Shown in pieces: positions 1 through 8,465 of a stretch of 64,000 nucleotides of DNA. Each line of letters opens with the position of its first letter. Position 1 is the stretch's first letter. The DNA is from Novosphingobium sp. SG751A. Its GTDB lineage: Bacteria; Pseudomonadota; Alphaproteobacteria; Sphingomonadales; Sphingomonadaceae. The stretch spans positions 62,001 through 126,000 of the forward strand of contig NZ_JABGCB010000002.1 of the NCBI RefSeq assembly GCF_013149295.1, in the 5' to 3' direction. The position numbers were made by a program, and so were the translations under genes. The notes under the pieces are model-generated. The model was not told where the DNA came from, did no database searches, and saw only the letters and a list, made by a program, of their open reading frames with translations.

Positions 1-1443
1 CCCGACACAGTCTATAAGCTCAAGCGCGCGGTTGATCTGGGCTATCTCGATTTCTCCACGCTGGCCCTGCGTGAGGCGGCGTGCCGGGCCGAACTGGTGC
101 TCAACCGACGCACGGCGCCCGACCTCTATTGCGGGCTGCGCGCGATCCGGCGTGGGGCGGACGGGGCGCCGGGCTGGGATGGGGCAGGCGAGGTGATCGA
201 CTGGGTGGTCGTCATGCGCCGCTTTCCCGCGCAGGACCTGTTGACGCAGGTGGCCGCGCGTGGGGCGCTGACCCAGCCGATGCTCCATGCTCTGGCCGAT
301 GGCGTGGCCGATTTTCATGGCAAGGCGCAGATCCTGCCCGACGCCGATGGGGCGGCTCGGATGCGGGAGGTGATTATCGGCAACGCCCGCTCCTTTGCCG
401 CCATCGCCCCCGATCTGCTGCCCGCGGGCAAGGTCGCTGATTTGCAGGCGCGAAGCCTTGAGGCTCTGGCCCAGGTGGCCGATCTGCTCGACGTCCGGGC
501 GCGGGCGGGCAAGGTGCGCCATGGGCACGGCGATCTCCATCTGGCCAATATATGCCTGTGGCAGGGGCGGCCCGTGCCTTTCGACTGCCTTGAATTCAGC
601 GCCGAACTGGCGACGACTGACCTGCTTTATGATCTGGCTTTTCTGCTGATGGATCTGTGGCACAAGGGCTATGCCCAAGCCGCCAATCTCATCGCCAATC
701 GCTATGCTGATCGGATGGGCGAGGAGGATGGCTGGCCCGCGCTGCCGCTGTTCCTGTCGGTGCGCGCGGCGATCCGGGCGCATGTGGGGGCGGCCACGGC
801 GGTGCGGTTGAGCGGCGCGGCGCGCGCGGACAAGGCGGGCGAGGCGCTTGCTTATCTCGATGCGGCGCTGAAATTTTTGCGGCCCGGCGCGGTGGGGCTG
901 ATCGCGGTGGGCGGGCTGTCGGGCACGGGCAAATCGACGTTGGCCGGGGCGCTGGCGCACAGGATCGGCGCGGCGCCGGGTGCGCGCTGGCTGCGTTCCG
1001 ATGTGATCCGCAAGAGTTTGGCGGGCGTGGCCCCCGAAGATCGCCTGCCGGGCGAAACCTATACAAGAGAGGCCAGCGCGCTGGTCTATGCCGCGATGGT
1101 TGATCGGGCCGGGGCGATGCTGTGCCGGGGATGGCCGGTGGTGGCCGATGCGGTCTTTGCCGCGCCGGACGAACGCGCGGCCATCGCGCAGGCGGCCCGT
1201 GCGGCGGATGCGCCCTTTCTCGGTCTTTGGCTGACGGCCGATGGCGCGACGATGCAGCAAAGGGTTACGGCGCGGCGGGGCGATGCTTCGGATGCCGATG
1301 CCGCCGTGGTGGCGCGCCAGATGGCCTATAATTGCGGCGATCTGTCGGATTGGCGCGTCCTTGCGGCGGATGGTTCGCGCGATGCGGTGGTCGCGGCCGC
1401 ACTCGATGCGGCACAGGGCCTGTTCATCTTGCAAAAGTCATAA
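1..1443 (+). CDS. Bifunctional APH-like kinase / P-loop ATPase fusion (5' truncated)
   Basis: The frame is open from the first base of the window, so the true start lies upstream; the visible part is 480 residues. The N-terminal half resembles the aminoglycoside phosphotransferase/choline kinase fold: an HGDLHLANI catalytic loop (H codon near 526) is followed by the metal-binding FDCLEF stretch. The C-terminal half carries a Walker A motif, GLSGTGKST (about 911-937), and resembles small gluconate-kinase-like P-loop kinases. This two-domain layout is known as a conserved family (COG2187 fused to COG0645), usually annotated bifunctional aminoglycoside phosphotransferase/ATP-binding protein. The natural substrate is not established, and the APH name does not show antibiotic resistance. 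The next gene starts 51 nt downstream on the same strand. Confidence 0.85.
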   Translation, partial: PDTVYKLKRAVDLGYLDFSTLALREAACRAELVLNRRTAPDLYCGLRAIRRGADGAPGWDGAGEVIDWVVVMRRFPAQDLLTQVAARGALTQPMLHALADGVADFHGKAQILPDADGAARMREVIIGNARSFAAIAPDLLPAGKVADLQARSLEALAQVADLLDVRARAGKVRHGHGDLHLANICLWQGRPVPFDCLEFSAELATTDLLYDLAFLLMDLWHKGYAQAANLIANRYADRMGEEDGWPALPLFLSVRAAIRAHVGAATAVRLSGAARADKAGEALAYLDAALKFLRPGAVGLIAVGGLSGTGKSTLAGALAHRIGAAPGARWLRSDVIRKSLAGVAPEDRLPGETYTREASALVYAAMVDRAGAMLCRGWPVVADAVFAAPDERAAIAQAARAADAPFLGLWLTADGATMQQRVTARRGDASDADAAVVARQMAYNCGDLSDWRVLAADGSRDAVVAAALDAAQGLFILQKS

Positions 1444-1494
1444 GGCGCACCAGATCACGTTGCGGCGCGGCTTGCGTCAAATGGAGTGAGGAAG

Positions 1495-2346
1495 ATGAAG
1501 AAGTCTGCCCTGTGGCTTTTGGCCCCTGTGGCCCTGATGATGGTGTCGGCGCCGGTGATGGCGGCCGAACCAAGCGTGCGCGATGTCTATGCCACCGCCC
1601 GCGCGGGGCAGGTGGACAAGGCCGTGACCATGATGGACGAGGTGCTCAAGGCTCACCCGAACAGCGCCAAGGCCCATTACGTTCAGGCCGAATTGCTGGC
1701 CAAGCAGGGCAAGACCGCCGATGCGCGGGCGCAACTGGCGCAGGCGGAAAAGCTGGCGCCGGGTCTGCCGGGCATCCAGCCGCAATCGGTGGCCGCGCTC
1801 AAGTCGCAGCTTAATGGCGGATCGGTGGGAAACGGCGCGGTCACGCGCAGTGAGGCGCCCCAGCCTGCGCAATCGCGCGGGATCTCGTGGGTCGGCATCG
1901 TACTGATCGGCGCGCTGGTGTTTGGCGTACTGGCCTTTTTCCGCCGCCGCAGCCGTCAGGCCGAGGTCTATAATGCGCCCTATGGTGCGCAGGGCGGGCA
2001 GGGTTTTGGAGGCCCCGGCTATGGCGGCCCCGGTTATGGCAATCAGGGCTATGGCGGCGGTTATCCGCAGCCCGGCTATCCTCCGCAGCAGGGCGGCGGC
2101 ATGGGCTCCTCGATCCTTGGTGGTTTGGCCACGGGCGCGGCGGCGGGCGCGGGTTTTGCCGCCGGTGAGAAGATCATCGACGGCATGTTCGGCGATCATA
2201 AGGACGAACAGCGCCGCCCGTTGCGCGAGGACAATTCGGGCTGGGATTCGGGCAATTCCAATCAGGACATGGGCGGCAATGACTTTGGCATTTCCGACGA
2301 CAGTTCCTGGGATTCCTCGGATGACGGCAATGGCGGGGACTGGTAA
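1495..2346 (+). CDS. Exported TPR-like protein with one membrane helix and Gly-rich, acidic C-terminal tail
   Basis: The ATG at 1495 is preferred over GTG 1486 because a GAGG-like ribosome site lies directly before it. The first ~23 residues form a signal peptide (MKKSALWLL...APVMA). Residues ~25-100 read as two TPR-like helical hairpins (AKAHYVQAELLAKQGKTADA). A linker and a single membrane helix (WVGIVLIGALVFGVLAFF) end in RRRSR. A Gly/Tyr/Pro-rich stretch of repeated GYGGPGYG units follows, then a small-residue segment (GGLATGAAAGAGFAAGE) that may also be membrane active, and a strongly acidic Asp/Ser/Asn/Trp tail. I recognise no named family or enzyme motif. The layout suggests an envelope scaffold or assembly protein; that is inference only. 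Confidence 0.75.
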   Translation: MKKSALWLLAPVALMMVSAPVMAAEPSVRDVYATARAGQVDKAVTMMDEVLKAHPNSAKAHYVQAELLAKQGKTADARAQLAQAEKLAPGLPGIQPQSVAALKSQLNGGSVGNGAVTRSEAPQPAQSRGISWVGIVLIGALVFGVLAFFRRRSRQAEVYNAPYGAQGGQGFGGPGYGGPGYGNQGYGGGYPQPGYPPQQGGGMGSSILGGLATGAAAGAGFAAGEKIIDGMFGDHKDEQRRPLREDNSGWDSGNSNQDMGGNDFGISDDSSWDSSDDGNGGDW

Positions 2347-2358
2347 CCCCGCCTGACA

Positions 2359-3396
2359 TCAGGCGCTGCGCTGGGCGTCGTTCCAGCGTTCGCGCTTGCG
2401 ATAAAGCGTCGATGGGCTGACCCCCAGAATGCGCGCGGCCCCCGGCAGGCTGCCATGTGCGGCCTGAATGGCCCCCTCGATCGCCAGTCTTTCGATCTGA
2501 TCCAGTGTCAACCCGGCCAGCGCTTCGAACAAAGCCTCGTGGCTGGTTTCGGCGGAGGCGGGCCGCTGGGCCGGGGCTTCGACCGTTTGCGGGGTCTGGC
2601 CCAAGGGCGCGGGCGGCACGGCGGGCAGCGCGCGCAACGGCAGGTCCGGCCCGTCGAACAATAGGACGGCGCGGCGGATCACATTCTGCAATTCCTGAAG
2701 ATTGCCCGGCCACGCATAGGCTTCGAGCGCTGCAATGTGATCCGGGCCAAGGGGATCGAATTTCTTGCCCTGTTCGCGGGCAAAGCGGCGCAGGAAACTT
2801 TGCGCCAACGCCTCGATATCGCCGCCGCGTTCGCGCAAGGGCGGCAGTTCGAGCGGCACCACCGCCAGACGGTAATAGAGATCCTCGCGGAATTTGCCCG
2901 AGGCCAGTTCGTTCAGCATCGGGCGGCTGCTCGAACAGATCAGACGAACATCAACCAGCGTGCGCCCCGCCATGCCGCTTTGCAAAAAGCGCAGCAGGCG
3001 CCCCTGAAGCGGCAGGGGCAGCACGCTGACCTCATCAAGAAACAAGGTGCCGCGATCAGCCGCGCGCAGTGCGAAGGGGGGGGCGGCAGGCGAGCTTTCG
3101 GACGGGTCACCAAAGATCCGCCGCTCGATCAGCTCGGGCGGCATGGCATTGCAGGACACCGTGACAAAGGGCGCGGCCGAGCGGGGCGATGCGCGATGGA
3201 TGGCTTCGGCGCAGGCCTCCTTGCCGGTGCCGGTTTCGCCCGAAATAAAGATATTGGCCCGGCTTGCGGCCAGATATTTGATCTGGGAATAGACCTCGCG
3301 CATGGCCGGGGAGGCCCCGATCAGCCCATGCAGGCCCGAGGTGAAAGACACATCGGAAAGGTTTTCGCCATGCGAGGGGGGCGTCTCGACAGCCAT
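2359..3396 (-). CDS. AAA+ enhancer-binding-protein-like regulator lacking the GAFTGA loop, Fis-type HTH
   Basis: This 345-residue protein has the PspF-like layout: a short N-terminus without a receiver domain, an AAA+ domain, a Pro/Ala linker (~250-285) and a Fis-type helix-turn-helix (~300-340). Walker A is GETGTGKE (53-60), Walker B is TLFLDE (117-122), and candidate arginine fingers sit in FREDLYYRL (169-177). The stretch between IFG (94-96) and Walker B, which in sigma-54 activators carries GAFTGA, reads DPSESSPAAPP and is shorter. The L2 region is also shortened. It is therefore unlikely to remodel sigma-54 holoenzyme and may act with sigma-70 or as a repressor, as known for TyrR and Rhodobacter NtrC. 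Start 3396 has an AAGGA site 8 nt upstream; a longer frame to 3474 lacks one. Confidence 0.82.
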   Translation of the reverse strand: MAVETPPSHGENLSDVSFTSGLHGLIGASPAMREVYSQIKYLAASRANIFISGETGTGKEACAEAIHRASPRSAAPFVTVSCNAMPPELIERRIFGDPSESSPAAPPFALRAADRGTLFLDEVSVLPLPLQGRLLRFLQSGMAGRTLVDVRLICSSSRPMLNELASGKFREDLYYRLAVVPLELPPLRERGGDIEALAQSFLRRFAREQGKKFDPLGPDHIAALEAYAWPGNLQELQNVIRRAVLLFDGPDLPLRALPAVPPAPLGQTPQTVEAPAQRPASAETSHEALFEALAGLTLDQIERLAIEGAIQAAHGSLPGAARILGVSPSTLYRKRERWNDAQRSA

Positions 3397-3550
3397 GGAG
3401 TTGATCCTTGCCAGAATAAGCGGCGCAGGAATTATCCTAACGCCACACCTAGTAAGAATGCATAGTAACGGCAATATTCCTAAGAAATTACAAAGCCCGT
3501 CATCAAATCAACATATTAAATAGGACAAGGGGGCAGATTTTTTGGCCGGA

Positions 3551-4408
3551 TTAGCCTGCCAGCGCTTTTGCGTGGGATAATCCGGTGGCCGATTCGGAAA
3601 TCGGGAACCACGGCTCCAGCGCGAATTCGTGCAGCATGGCGTTGGCCCATTGCCATTCGGTCTCGCCGGGGGCGCGGCGCGGATGGATAAGGCGAGTCAG
3701 CAAGGGACGCCCGTCGGGTGGGCGATCGGTGGGCGAACGCTCGACAAAGGCCTGATGAAAGTCGGCCTGGGGCGCCTCGCATCCCATGATTTGCGCCACA
3801 TTGCGACGCGCGGCATCCAGCGGCGAAGGATAACGCACCACATGCAGGCGAGATGGCGCGATGCGCGACAGCAAAAACGCATGGGCCACGCACCATGTCA
3901 GCACGTAACGCTGAAACGGGCTGCGCGCGCGGGCGATCAGCCGAGGCAATTGTGGAAAAGCTGCCAGCAGCACCTCATCGCGCGCCAGCATCTCAACCTG
4001 GCTGAACCATACCCAATCGGAAAGCGCGCATTTCGACGCAGCCACTTCGCAAGGGTGGCGCAGGATCACCACCGGGCGGAGCCAGGGTAGCAATTCGATC
4101 ATGCGCGGCGCGACCATCAGGGCAAAGACATCGCGGATGATTAGCCCGCCATCGGCGCGTCGGTCACTCTCGCCAAAACGGGCGGTGCGGTGATGGCCCG
4201 CCCGGATCGCCTCGAACAAGGGCACCAGCTTGTTTTCAATCACCGGGTCGCAAGGCAGAGGCAATTGCGCCTCATCGCTCAGCGTCGGGGTGAAAAGCGG
4301 GTGAACAGGCTCATGTTCGATATGGCAGGGGCGCGCCGAGGCCAACAGGCGCGAAAACCACGTGCTGCCACTGCGACCGTCAGAAATCAGCCAGATTGCC
4401 TCGTCCAT
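3551..4408 (-). CDS. Sulfotransferase family protein
   Basis: The 285-residue product begins with a beta strand and a phosphate-binding loop, WLISDGRSGSTWF (about 6-18), matching the 5'-phosphosulfate-binding loop of PAPS-dependent sulfotransferases. A second motif, RHPCEVAAS (117-125), fits the 3'-phosphate-binding signature RxPxxxxxS. No signal peptide or membrane helix is visible, so it is probably cytosolic. The acceptor substrate cannot be read from sequence. ATG 4408 is chosen because GGAG lies 5 nt upstream; GTG 4414 would overlap that site. It sits 110 nt downstream of rpoH on the same strand with a GC-rich hairpin between them, so co-transcription is uncertain. Confidence 0.8.
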   Translation of the reverse strand: MDEAIWLISDGRSGSTWFSRLLASARPCHIEHEPVHPLFTPTLSDEAQLPLPCDPVIENKLVPLFEAIRAGHHRTARFGESDRRADGGLIIRDVFALMVAPRMIELLPWLRPVVILRHPCEVAASKCALSDWVWFSQVEMLARDEVLLAAFPQLPRLIARARSPFQRYVLTWCVAHAFLLSRIAPSRLHVVRYPSPLDAARRNVAQIMGCEAPQADFHQAFVERSPTDRPPDGRPLLTRLIHPRRAPGETEWQWANAMLHEFALEPWFPISESATGLSHAKALAG

Positions 4409-4518
4409 CTTCACTCCCCGCGTTCGGAGAGCAGTTTGGGCAGGTGATGATTCGCGGCAAGATCGTTAACCGGACCTGTGCCGGAATGGGGCGGAAAGCA
4501 TCCCGCCCCGGTGCTGCA

Positions 4519-5433
4519 TCAGGCCGCAGCCACCAGCATCCTTTCACGCGCGATGGACTGCATCGCCTTTTGCAGCTTTTCAAAGGCGCGCACCTCGATC
4601 TGGCGCACACGTTCGCGGCTGACATTATAGGTCTGGCTCAGTTCTTCGAGCGTCTTGGGATCGTCGGTCAGGCGCCGTTCGAAGAGGATCGCACGCTCGC
4701 GCTCGTTCAAACTTTCCATCGCCTCGGCCAGCAGCGCGTGGCGCCATTGGGCCTCCTCGGCATTGGCGACGGTTTCGTCCTGCAACGGGCCCTGATCGGC
4801 CAGCATGTCCTGCCACTGGCCCTCGCCATCCTCGTTGAAGGACACGTTGAGCGAAGCATCGCCGCCCATCATCATCCGGCGGTTCATGTTGACCACCTCG
4901 GCCTCGGACACGCCAAGGTCGGTGGCGATCTTCTTCACATCGTCAGGGTGAAGGTCGGTGTCCTCAAAGGCGTCGATGTTCTTCTTCATCCGACGCAGGT
5001 TGAAGAACAGCTTCTTTTGCGCCGCCGTGGTGCCCATCTTCACAAGGCTCCACGAACGCAGGATAAACTCCTGCATGCTGGCCTTGATCCACCACATCGC
5101 ATAGGTGGCCAGACGGAAACCGCGGTCGGGTTCGAATTTCTTGACGCCCTGCATCAACCCGATGTTGCCTTCGGAAATCAGCTCGCTCATCGGCAGGCCA
5201 TAGCCGCGATAGCCCATCGCGATCTTCGCCACGAGGCGCAGGTGGCTGGTGACCAGTTGGCGCGCGGCATCAGGATCCTGATGCTCGGCATAGCGCTTGG
5301 CCAGCATATATTCCTGTTCCGCCGTCAGCACGGGGAACTTGCGGATTTGCGACATATAGCGGTTCAGCCCGTCCTCGCCGGAGGCAAGCGCCGGGACGGC
5401 GGGCAGATTGCTGTCTTGGGTCATAGCAGTCAT
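4519..5433 (-). CDS. rpoH: RNA polymerase heat-shock sigma factor RpoH (sigma-32)
   Basis: The 304-residue product is full length for RpoH. Region 2 is intact, including FEPDRGFRLATYAMWWIKASMQ (about 100-121), which binds core polymerase and the -10 element. The RpoH box QKKLFFNLR (139-147), which separates sigma-32 from other group 3 factors and takes part in chaperone/FtsH control, is present. The region 4 helix-turn-helix TLEELSQTYNVSRERVRQIE lies at 261-280. Two in-frame ATG codons (5433 and 5424) follow an AAGGA site; the first is only 2 nt from it, so initiation at 5424 is possible. The gene lies 37 nt after rluD on the same strand and may share its transcript. It should direct the heat-shock regulon (chaperones and proteases). 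Confidence 0.95.
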   Translation of the reverse strand: MTAMTQDSNLPAVPALASGEDGLNRYMSQIRKFPVLTAEQEYMLAKRYAEHQDPDAARQLVTSHLRLVAKIAMGYRGYGLPMSELISEGNIGLMQGVKKFEPDRGFRLATYAMWWIKASMQEFILRSWSLVKMGTTAAQKKLFFNLRRMKKNIDAFEDTDLHPDDVKKIATDLGVSEAEVVNMNRRMMMGGDASLNVSFNEDGEGQWQDMLADQGPLQDETVANAEEAQWRHALLAEAMESLNERERAILFERRLTDDPKTLEELSQTYNVSRERVRQIEVRAFEKLQKAMQSIARERMLVAAA

Positions 5434-5470
5434 CGTCCTTCAACTTGTCAGCACGCGCATTGACGGACCC

Positions 5471-6571
5471 TTAACAGGCATCCCTCGGCGGCGGCCACGG
5501 TTGGCCCTCCTTGCTGCCCGGCCCAATGGCACCGGATAGCAGGGAAGAGACCGGCTGGTCGGCATCAGAACCGCCCAACCGGCATAAAAGTTCCCGCATG
5601 TCAGCGGGCAACTGGCTGGCGAAACGGAGAGTTTCGCCAGAAACCGGATGCGTAAAACCGAGAACCGCAGCATGCAACGCCTGCCGCGCAAAGCCAAGCT
5701 CTGCCAGGATTGGTTTTTGCGATTTCTGTGATCGGGCATAAACCGGATCGCCCAGCAAGGCGTGGCCGATCGAGGCCATATGCACGCGCACCTGATGCGT
5801 GCGCCCGGTTTCGAGTCGGCATTCGACCAGCGCGGCGCGATCCAGCGACTCGAGCAGGCGGAAATGTGTGACGGCATGTTTGCCGCGCTTTGGGCCTGTG
5901 TCATCGCCCTCTATGGTATCGCCGCCCGGTTTGATAAGGGTTTCAGGCATCAGGGCCATCCGCTTGCGGTCGGTGGGGTGGCGGGCGATCACGCCGCGCA
6001 GCGTCCCGCGCGGCGGATTGGGAATGCCCTGCGTCAGCGCCAGATAGGCGCGTTCGATCGAGTGGTCGGCAAATTGCCGCGCAAGACCTTCATGCGCGAT
6101 GTCCGATTTGGCCACCACCAGCAGGCCCGATGTGTCCTTGTCGATCCGGTGGACGATGCCTGGGCGCGCCACCCCGCCAATGCCCGACAACTGCCCCGCG
6201 CAATGATGCAGCAGCGCATTGACCAGCGTACCGTCGGGATTGCCGGCCGCCGGATGAACGACAAGGCCCGCTGGCTTGTCCACCACGATCAGATGGTCAT
6301 CCTCGTAAACCACGTCGAGCGGAATATCCTGCGCCACCGCGTCCAGGCGCGCGGTTTCGGGCAGGGCGATGATGAATTGCGCGCCCGCGGCCACTTTCAT
6401 CGAGGCCTGCGACACTGCGCGGCCATCGATGGTTACCCGGCCTTCGCCGATCAGCGCCTTGATTCGCTCGCGCGAGAGCGCTGCCCCTGCCGGGCAGCTT
6501 TCCGCCAGCGCGCGGTCCAGCCGACCGCCGCCTGAAATTGCCCCTTGTACGATGCTTTCCCCCATGCTCAT
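5471..6571 (-). CDS. rluD: 23S rRNA pseudouridine synthase, RluD type
   Basis: The protein has an N-terminal S4 RNA-binding domain (RLDRALAE...LSRERIKALIGEGRVTIDG) and an RluA-family catalytic domain with the HRIDKDTSGLLVVAK motif, whose first Asp is the catalytic residue that attacks uridine C1'. GRTHQVRVHMASIGHALLGDPVY further downstream is also typical. RluD converts three uridines in helix 69 of 23S rRNA to pseudouridine; RluC-type enzymes are similar, so the exact target is family-level inference. Starts at 6571 (MSMGES), 6565 and 6589 are possible and none has a strong ribosome site. The 5' end lies about 16 bp from the divergent JAMM gene, so promoters must extend into coding sequence. 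Confidence 0.9.
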   Translation of the reverse strand: MSMGESIVQGAISGGGRLDRALAESCPAGAALSRERIKALIGEGRVTIDGRAVSQASMKVAAGAQFIIALPETARLDAVAQDIPLDVVYEDDHLIVVDKPAGLVVHPAAGNPDGTLVNALLHHCAGQLSGIGGVARPGIVHRIDKDTSGLLVVAKSDIAHEGLARQFADHSIERAYLALTQGIPNPPRGTLRGVIARHPTDRKRMALMPETLIKPGGDTIEGDDTGPKRGKHAVTHFRLLESLDRAALVECRLETGRTHQVRVHMASIGHALLGDPVYARSQKSQKPILAELGFARQALHAAVLGFTHPVSGETLRFASQLPADMRELLCRLGGSDADQPVSSLLSGAIGPGSKEGQPWPPPRDAC

Positions 6572-6587
6572 TCTTTTGCAAATGGGC

Positions 6588-6983
6588 ATGGAAATTCACT
6601 TGGCAAGGGGAATAATCGCCGCGATCCGCGAAGAGTCCGTCCGGGCGCACCCGGATGAGGCCTGCGGATTGCTGTTGGGGTGGGGCCAAAATGTGGCGCA
6701 AATCCGCCCCTGCGCCAATGTCGCGCCCGATCCTTCGCGCCATTTTGAGATTGATCCGGCGGCCCTTATCGCGGCCTTTCGCGCCGAAAGGGCGGGGGAA
6801 GAGCAGGTGCTGGGCTATTACCATTCCCACCCCACCGGCCTTGCCACGCCCAGCAAAACCGATGCCGCCATGGCCGCGCGCGATGGCCGGATCTGGGCGA
6901 TTTGTGGCGGCAAAACGGTCAGTTGGTGGCGCGATGGGGCCAATGGATTTGAAGTGCTTTTCACACGCGAAGATGAGGGTTAA
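6588..6983 (+). CDS. M67 family (JAMM/MPN+) metallopeptidase
   Basis: The 131-residue protein is a stand-alone JAB1/MPN+ domain. It holds the full JAMM zinc signature: an upstream Glu in HPDEACGLLLG and then HSHPTGLATPSKTD, which matches HxH-x7-S-x2-D exactly. In bacteria such small proteins cleave after a C-terminal Gly-Gly of ubiquitin-like sulfur carriers or act as isopeptidases in cysteine or cofactor synthesis; the substrate here is unknown. The frame stays open upstream through ATG codons at 6564 and 6582, but the MPN fold begins at MEIHLARGII, so 6588 is chosen. It is divergent from rluD, and chpT follows 60-70 nt downstream on the same strand. Confidence 0.88.
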   Translation: MEIHLARGIIAAIREESVRAHPDEACGLLLGWGQNVAQIRPCANVAPDPSRHFEIDPAALIAAFRAERAGEEQVLGYYHSHPTGLATPSKTDAAMAARDGRIWAICGGKTVSWWRDGANGFEVLFTREDEG

Positions 6984-7051
6984 GGGAAGCGTAAGGGCGC
7001 CCTGCGACAAACAGGCGCAACCATCAGGCGCCATCCGGGAAAATGCACAAA

Positions 7052-7705
7052 ATGTCCGATACCATCGACCGTACGATTGCCCTTGAACTTGCCAGCCTGC
7101 TCTGTTCGCGCCTGTGTCACGATATGCTCAGCCCGGTGGGCGCGCTGTCGAACGGGCTGGAACTGCTGGCCGAGGAAAAAGATCCGGCGATGCGCGAGCG
7201 CTGTTTCGAACTGCTCGAACAATCGGCGCGGGTCAGCGCGAACAAGCTGAAATTCTACCGTCTGGCCTTTGGCGCGGCGGGGGGCTTTGGCGACCTGATT
7301 CCCGTGGCCGAACCGCGCGGGCTGATCGAGGCTTTGCTGGCGGGCAAGGATCGGGTGGCGGTCAATTTCGCGCTGGGCAATGATATGCTGCCCAAATCGG
7401 CGGTGAAAACGCTGCTCAACTTTGCATTGATCGCGATTGATGGGCTGGTGCGCGGCGGCACGATCGACATTGCCGCCGAGGTGCGCGACGGCGCCGCCGA
7501 AATCGTCGTGCGCGCGGCGGGGCCGCGCATCGCCTTCGATCCGGCCATCGGGCTGGCGCTGGACGGCAAATTGGCGCCGGGCGAATTGTCAAGCAAGACC
7601 GCGCCTGCGGCCATGCTTCAGGTGATGGCGGCGGGTCTTGGCGGCAGCGTGCAATATGCGCTGAGCGAGGAAGCGCTGGTGATGGGCGCGGTCATTCCGG
7701 CCTGA
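7052..7705 (+). CDS. chpT: Histidine phosphotransferase ChpT
   Basis: The protein matches ChpT, the homodimeric phosphotransferase that in Caulobacter passes phosphate from the hybrid kinase CckA to the master regulator CtrA and to CpdR. The signature ELASLLCSRLCHDMLSPVGALSNG, with the phospho-accepting His at residue 23, lies in the first helix of the DHp-like domain. The rest forms a degenerate HATPase-like domain (GELSSKTAPAAMLQVMAAGLGG) without convincing nucleotide-binding boxes, as expected for the family. The length (217 residues) is normal. An ATG at 7043 is an alternative start. cckA, ctrA and cpdR are not in the window. Confidence 0.92.
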   Translation: MSDTIDRTIALELASLLCSRLCHDMLSPVGALSNGLELLAEEKDPAMRERCFELLEQSARVSANKLKFYRLAFGAAGGFGDLIPVAEPRGLIEALLAGKDRVAVNFALGNDMLPKSAVKTLLNFALIAIDGLVRGGTIDIAAEVRDGAAEIVVRAAGPRIAFDPAIGLALDGKLAPGELSSKTAPAAMLQVMAAGLGGSVQYALSEEALVMGAVIPA

Positions 7706-7727
7706 TGGCATTGGGGGAGAAGCTGGC

Positions 7728-8465
7728 ATGAACGAACTGGTTCACCGCGAATGCCTCTCGCCCAATTGCAATGAGCGAAAATTGCCGATCAGCATGGTCG
7801 TGCTGCATTACACAGGCATGCAGACCATGCAGGAGGCGCTCGACCGTCTGTGCGATCCGGCCGCTGAGGTTTCGGCCCATTACCTGATCGACGAGGATGG
7901 CACCGTCATCCGCCTTGTGCCCGAGGAAAAGCGGGCGTGGCATGCGGGGCGATCCTATTGGCGCGGAATCACCGACGTCAACTCGGCCAGCATCGGCATC
8001 GAGATCGTCAACCCCGGCCACGAATTCGGCTATCGCCCCTTTACCGAGGCGCAGATGGAATCGTTGATTCCGCTCCTTTCCAGCATCATGGCGCGGCATA
8101 ATATCGAACCGGCCAATGTGGTGGGCCATTCCGATGTTGCCCCCGCGCGCAAACAGGATCCGGGCGAGTTGTTCGACTGGGAATTGCTCGCGCGCTATGG
8201 GCTGGCGCTGCCCACGCCGCATCCGCGCATCCGGCTGCTGCATGAAAATCCGGGGGCGTTTTATTTGTCCCTCGAACGCTTCGGCTATGAAGTCACCGAT
8301 GGCCGGGCCGCTGTCGCCGCCTTTCAGCGCCGGTTCCGCCCGCGCATCGTCGATGGCGAACTGGACGGCGAGGTGGGGGCTTTGCTCTTCGAATTGCTGA
8401 TCGCGCGTGATGCATCGGAGGGCGAGGATTGGAAGGAATGCGGGGAGGAGGACTTTCCCTATTAA
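7728..8465 (+). CDS. N-acetylmuramoyl-L-alanine amidase, Amidase_2/AmiD type
   Basis: The 245-residue protein has an Amidase_2 (T7 lysozyme-like) zinc domain: His27 in VVLHYTG, His134 in GHSDVAPARKQDPG and Asp144 are the expected zinc ligands, and Glu92 in IGIEIVNPG fits the conserved core. The C-terminal ~70 residues (GYEVTDGRAAVAAFQRRFRP) read as a peptidoglycan-binding helical domain. It should cut the amide between MurNAc and L-Ala in cell-wall fragments. No signal peptide is evident, so a cytosolic role in recycling is as plausible as a periplasmic one. It follows chpT by 22 nt and probably shares its transcript. Confidence 0.9.
   Translation: MNELVHRECLSPNCNERKLPISMVVLHYTGMQTMQEALDRLCDPAAEVSAHYLIDEDGTVIRLVPEEKRAWHAGRSYWRGITDVNSASIGIEIVNPGHEFGYRPFTEAQMESLIPLLSSIMARHNIEPANVVGHSDVAPARKQDPGELFDWELLARYGLALPTPHPRIRLLHENPGAFYLSLERFGYEVTDGRAAVAAFQRRFRPRIVDGELDGEVGALLFELLIARDASEGEDWKECGEEDFPY

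Noticed and set aside
1-1443. Aminoglycoside resistance gene
   Set aside because: The APH-like domain is part of a conserved fusion family of unknown substrate; nothing points to antibiotic modification.
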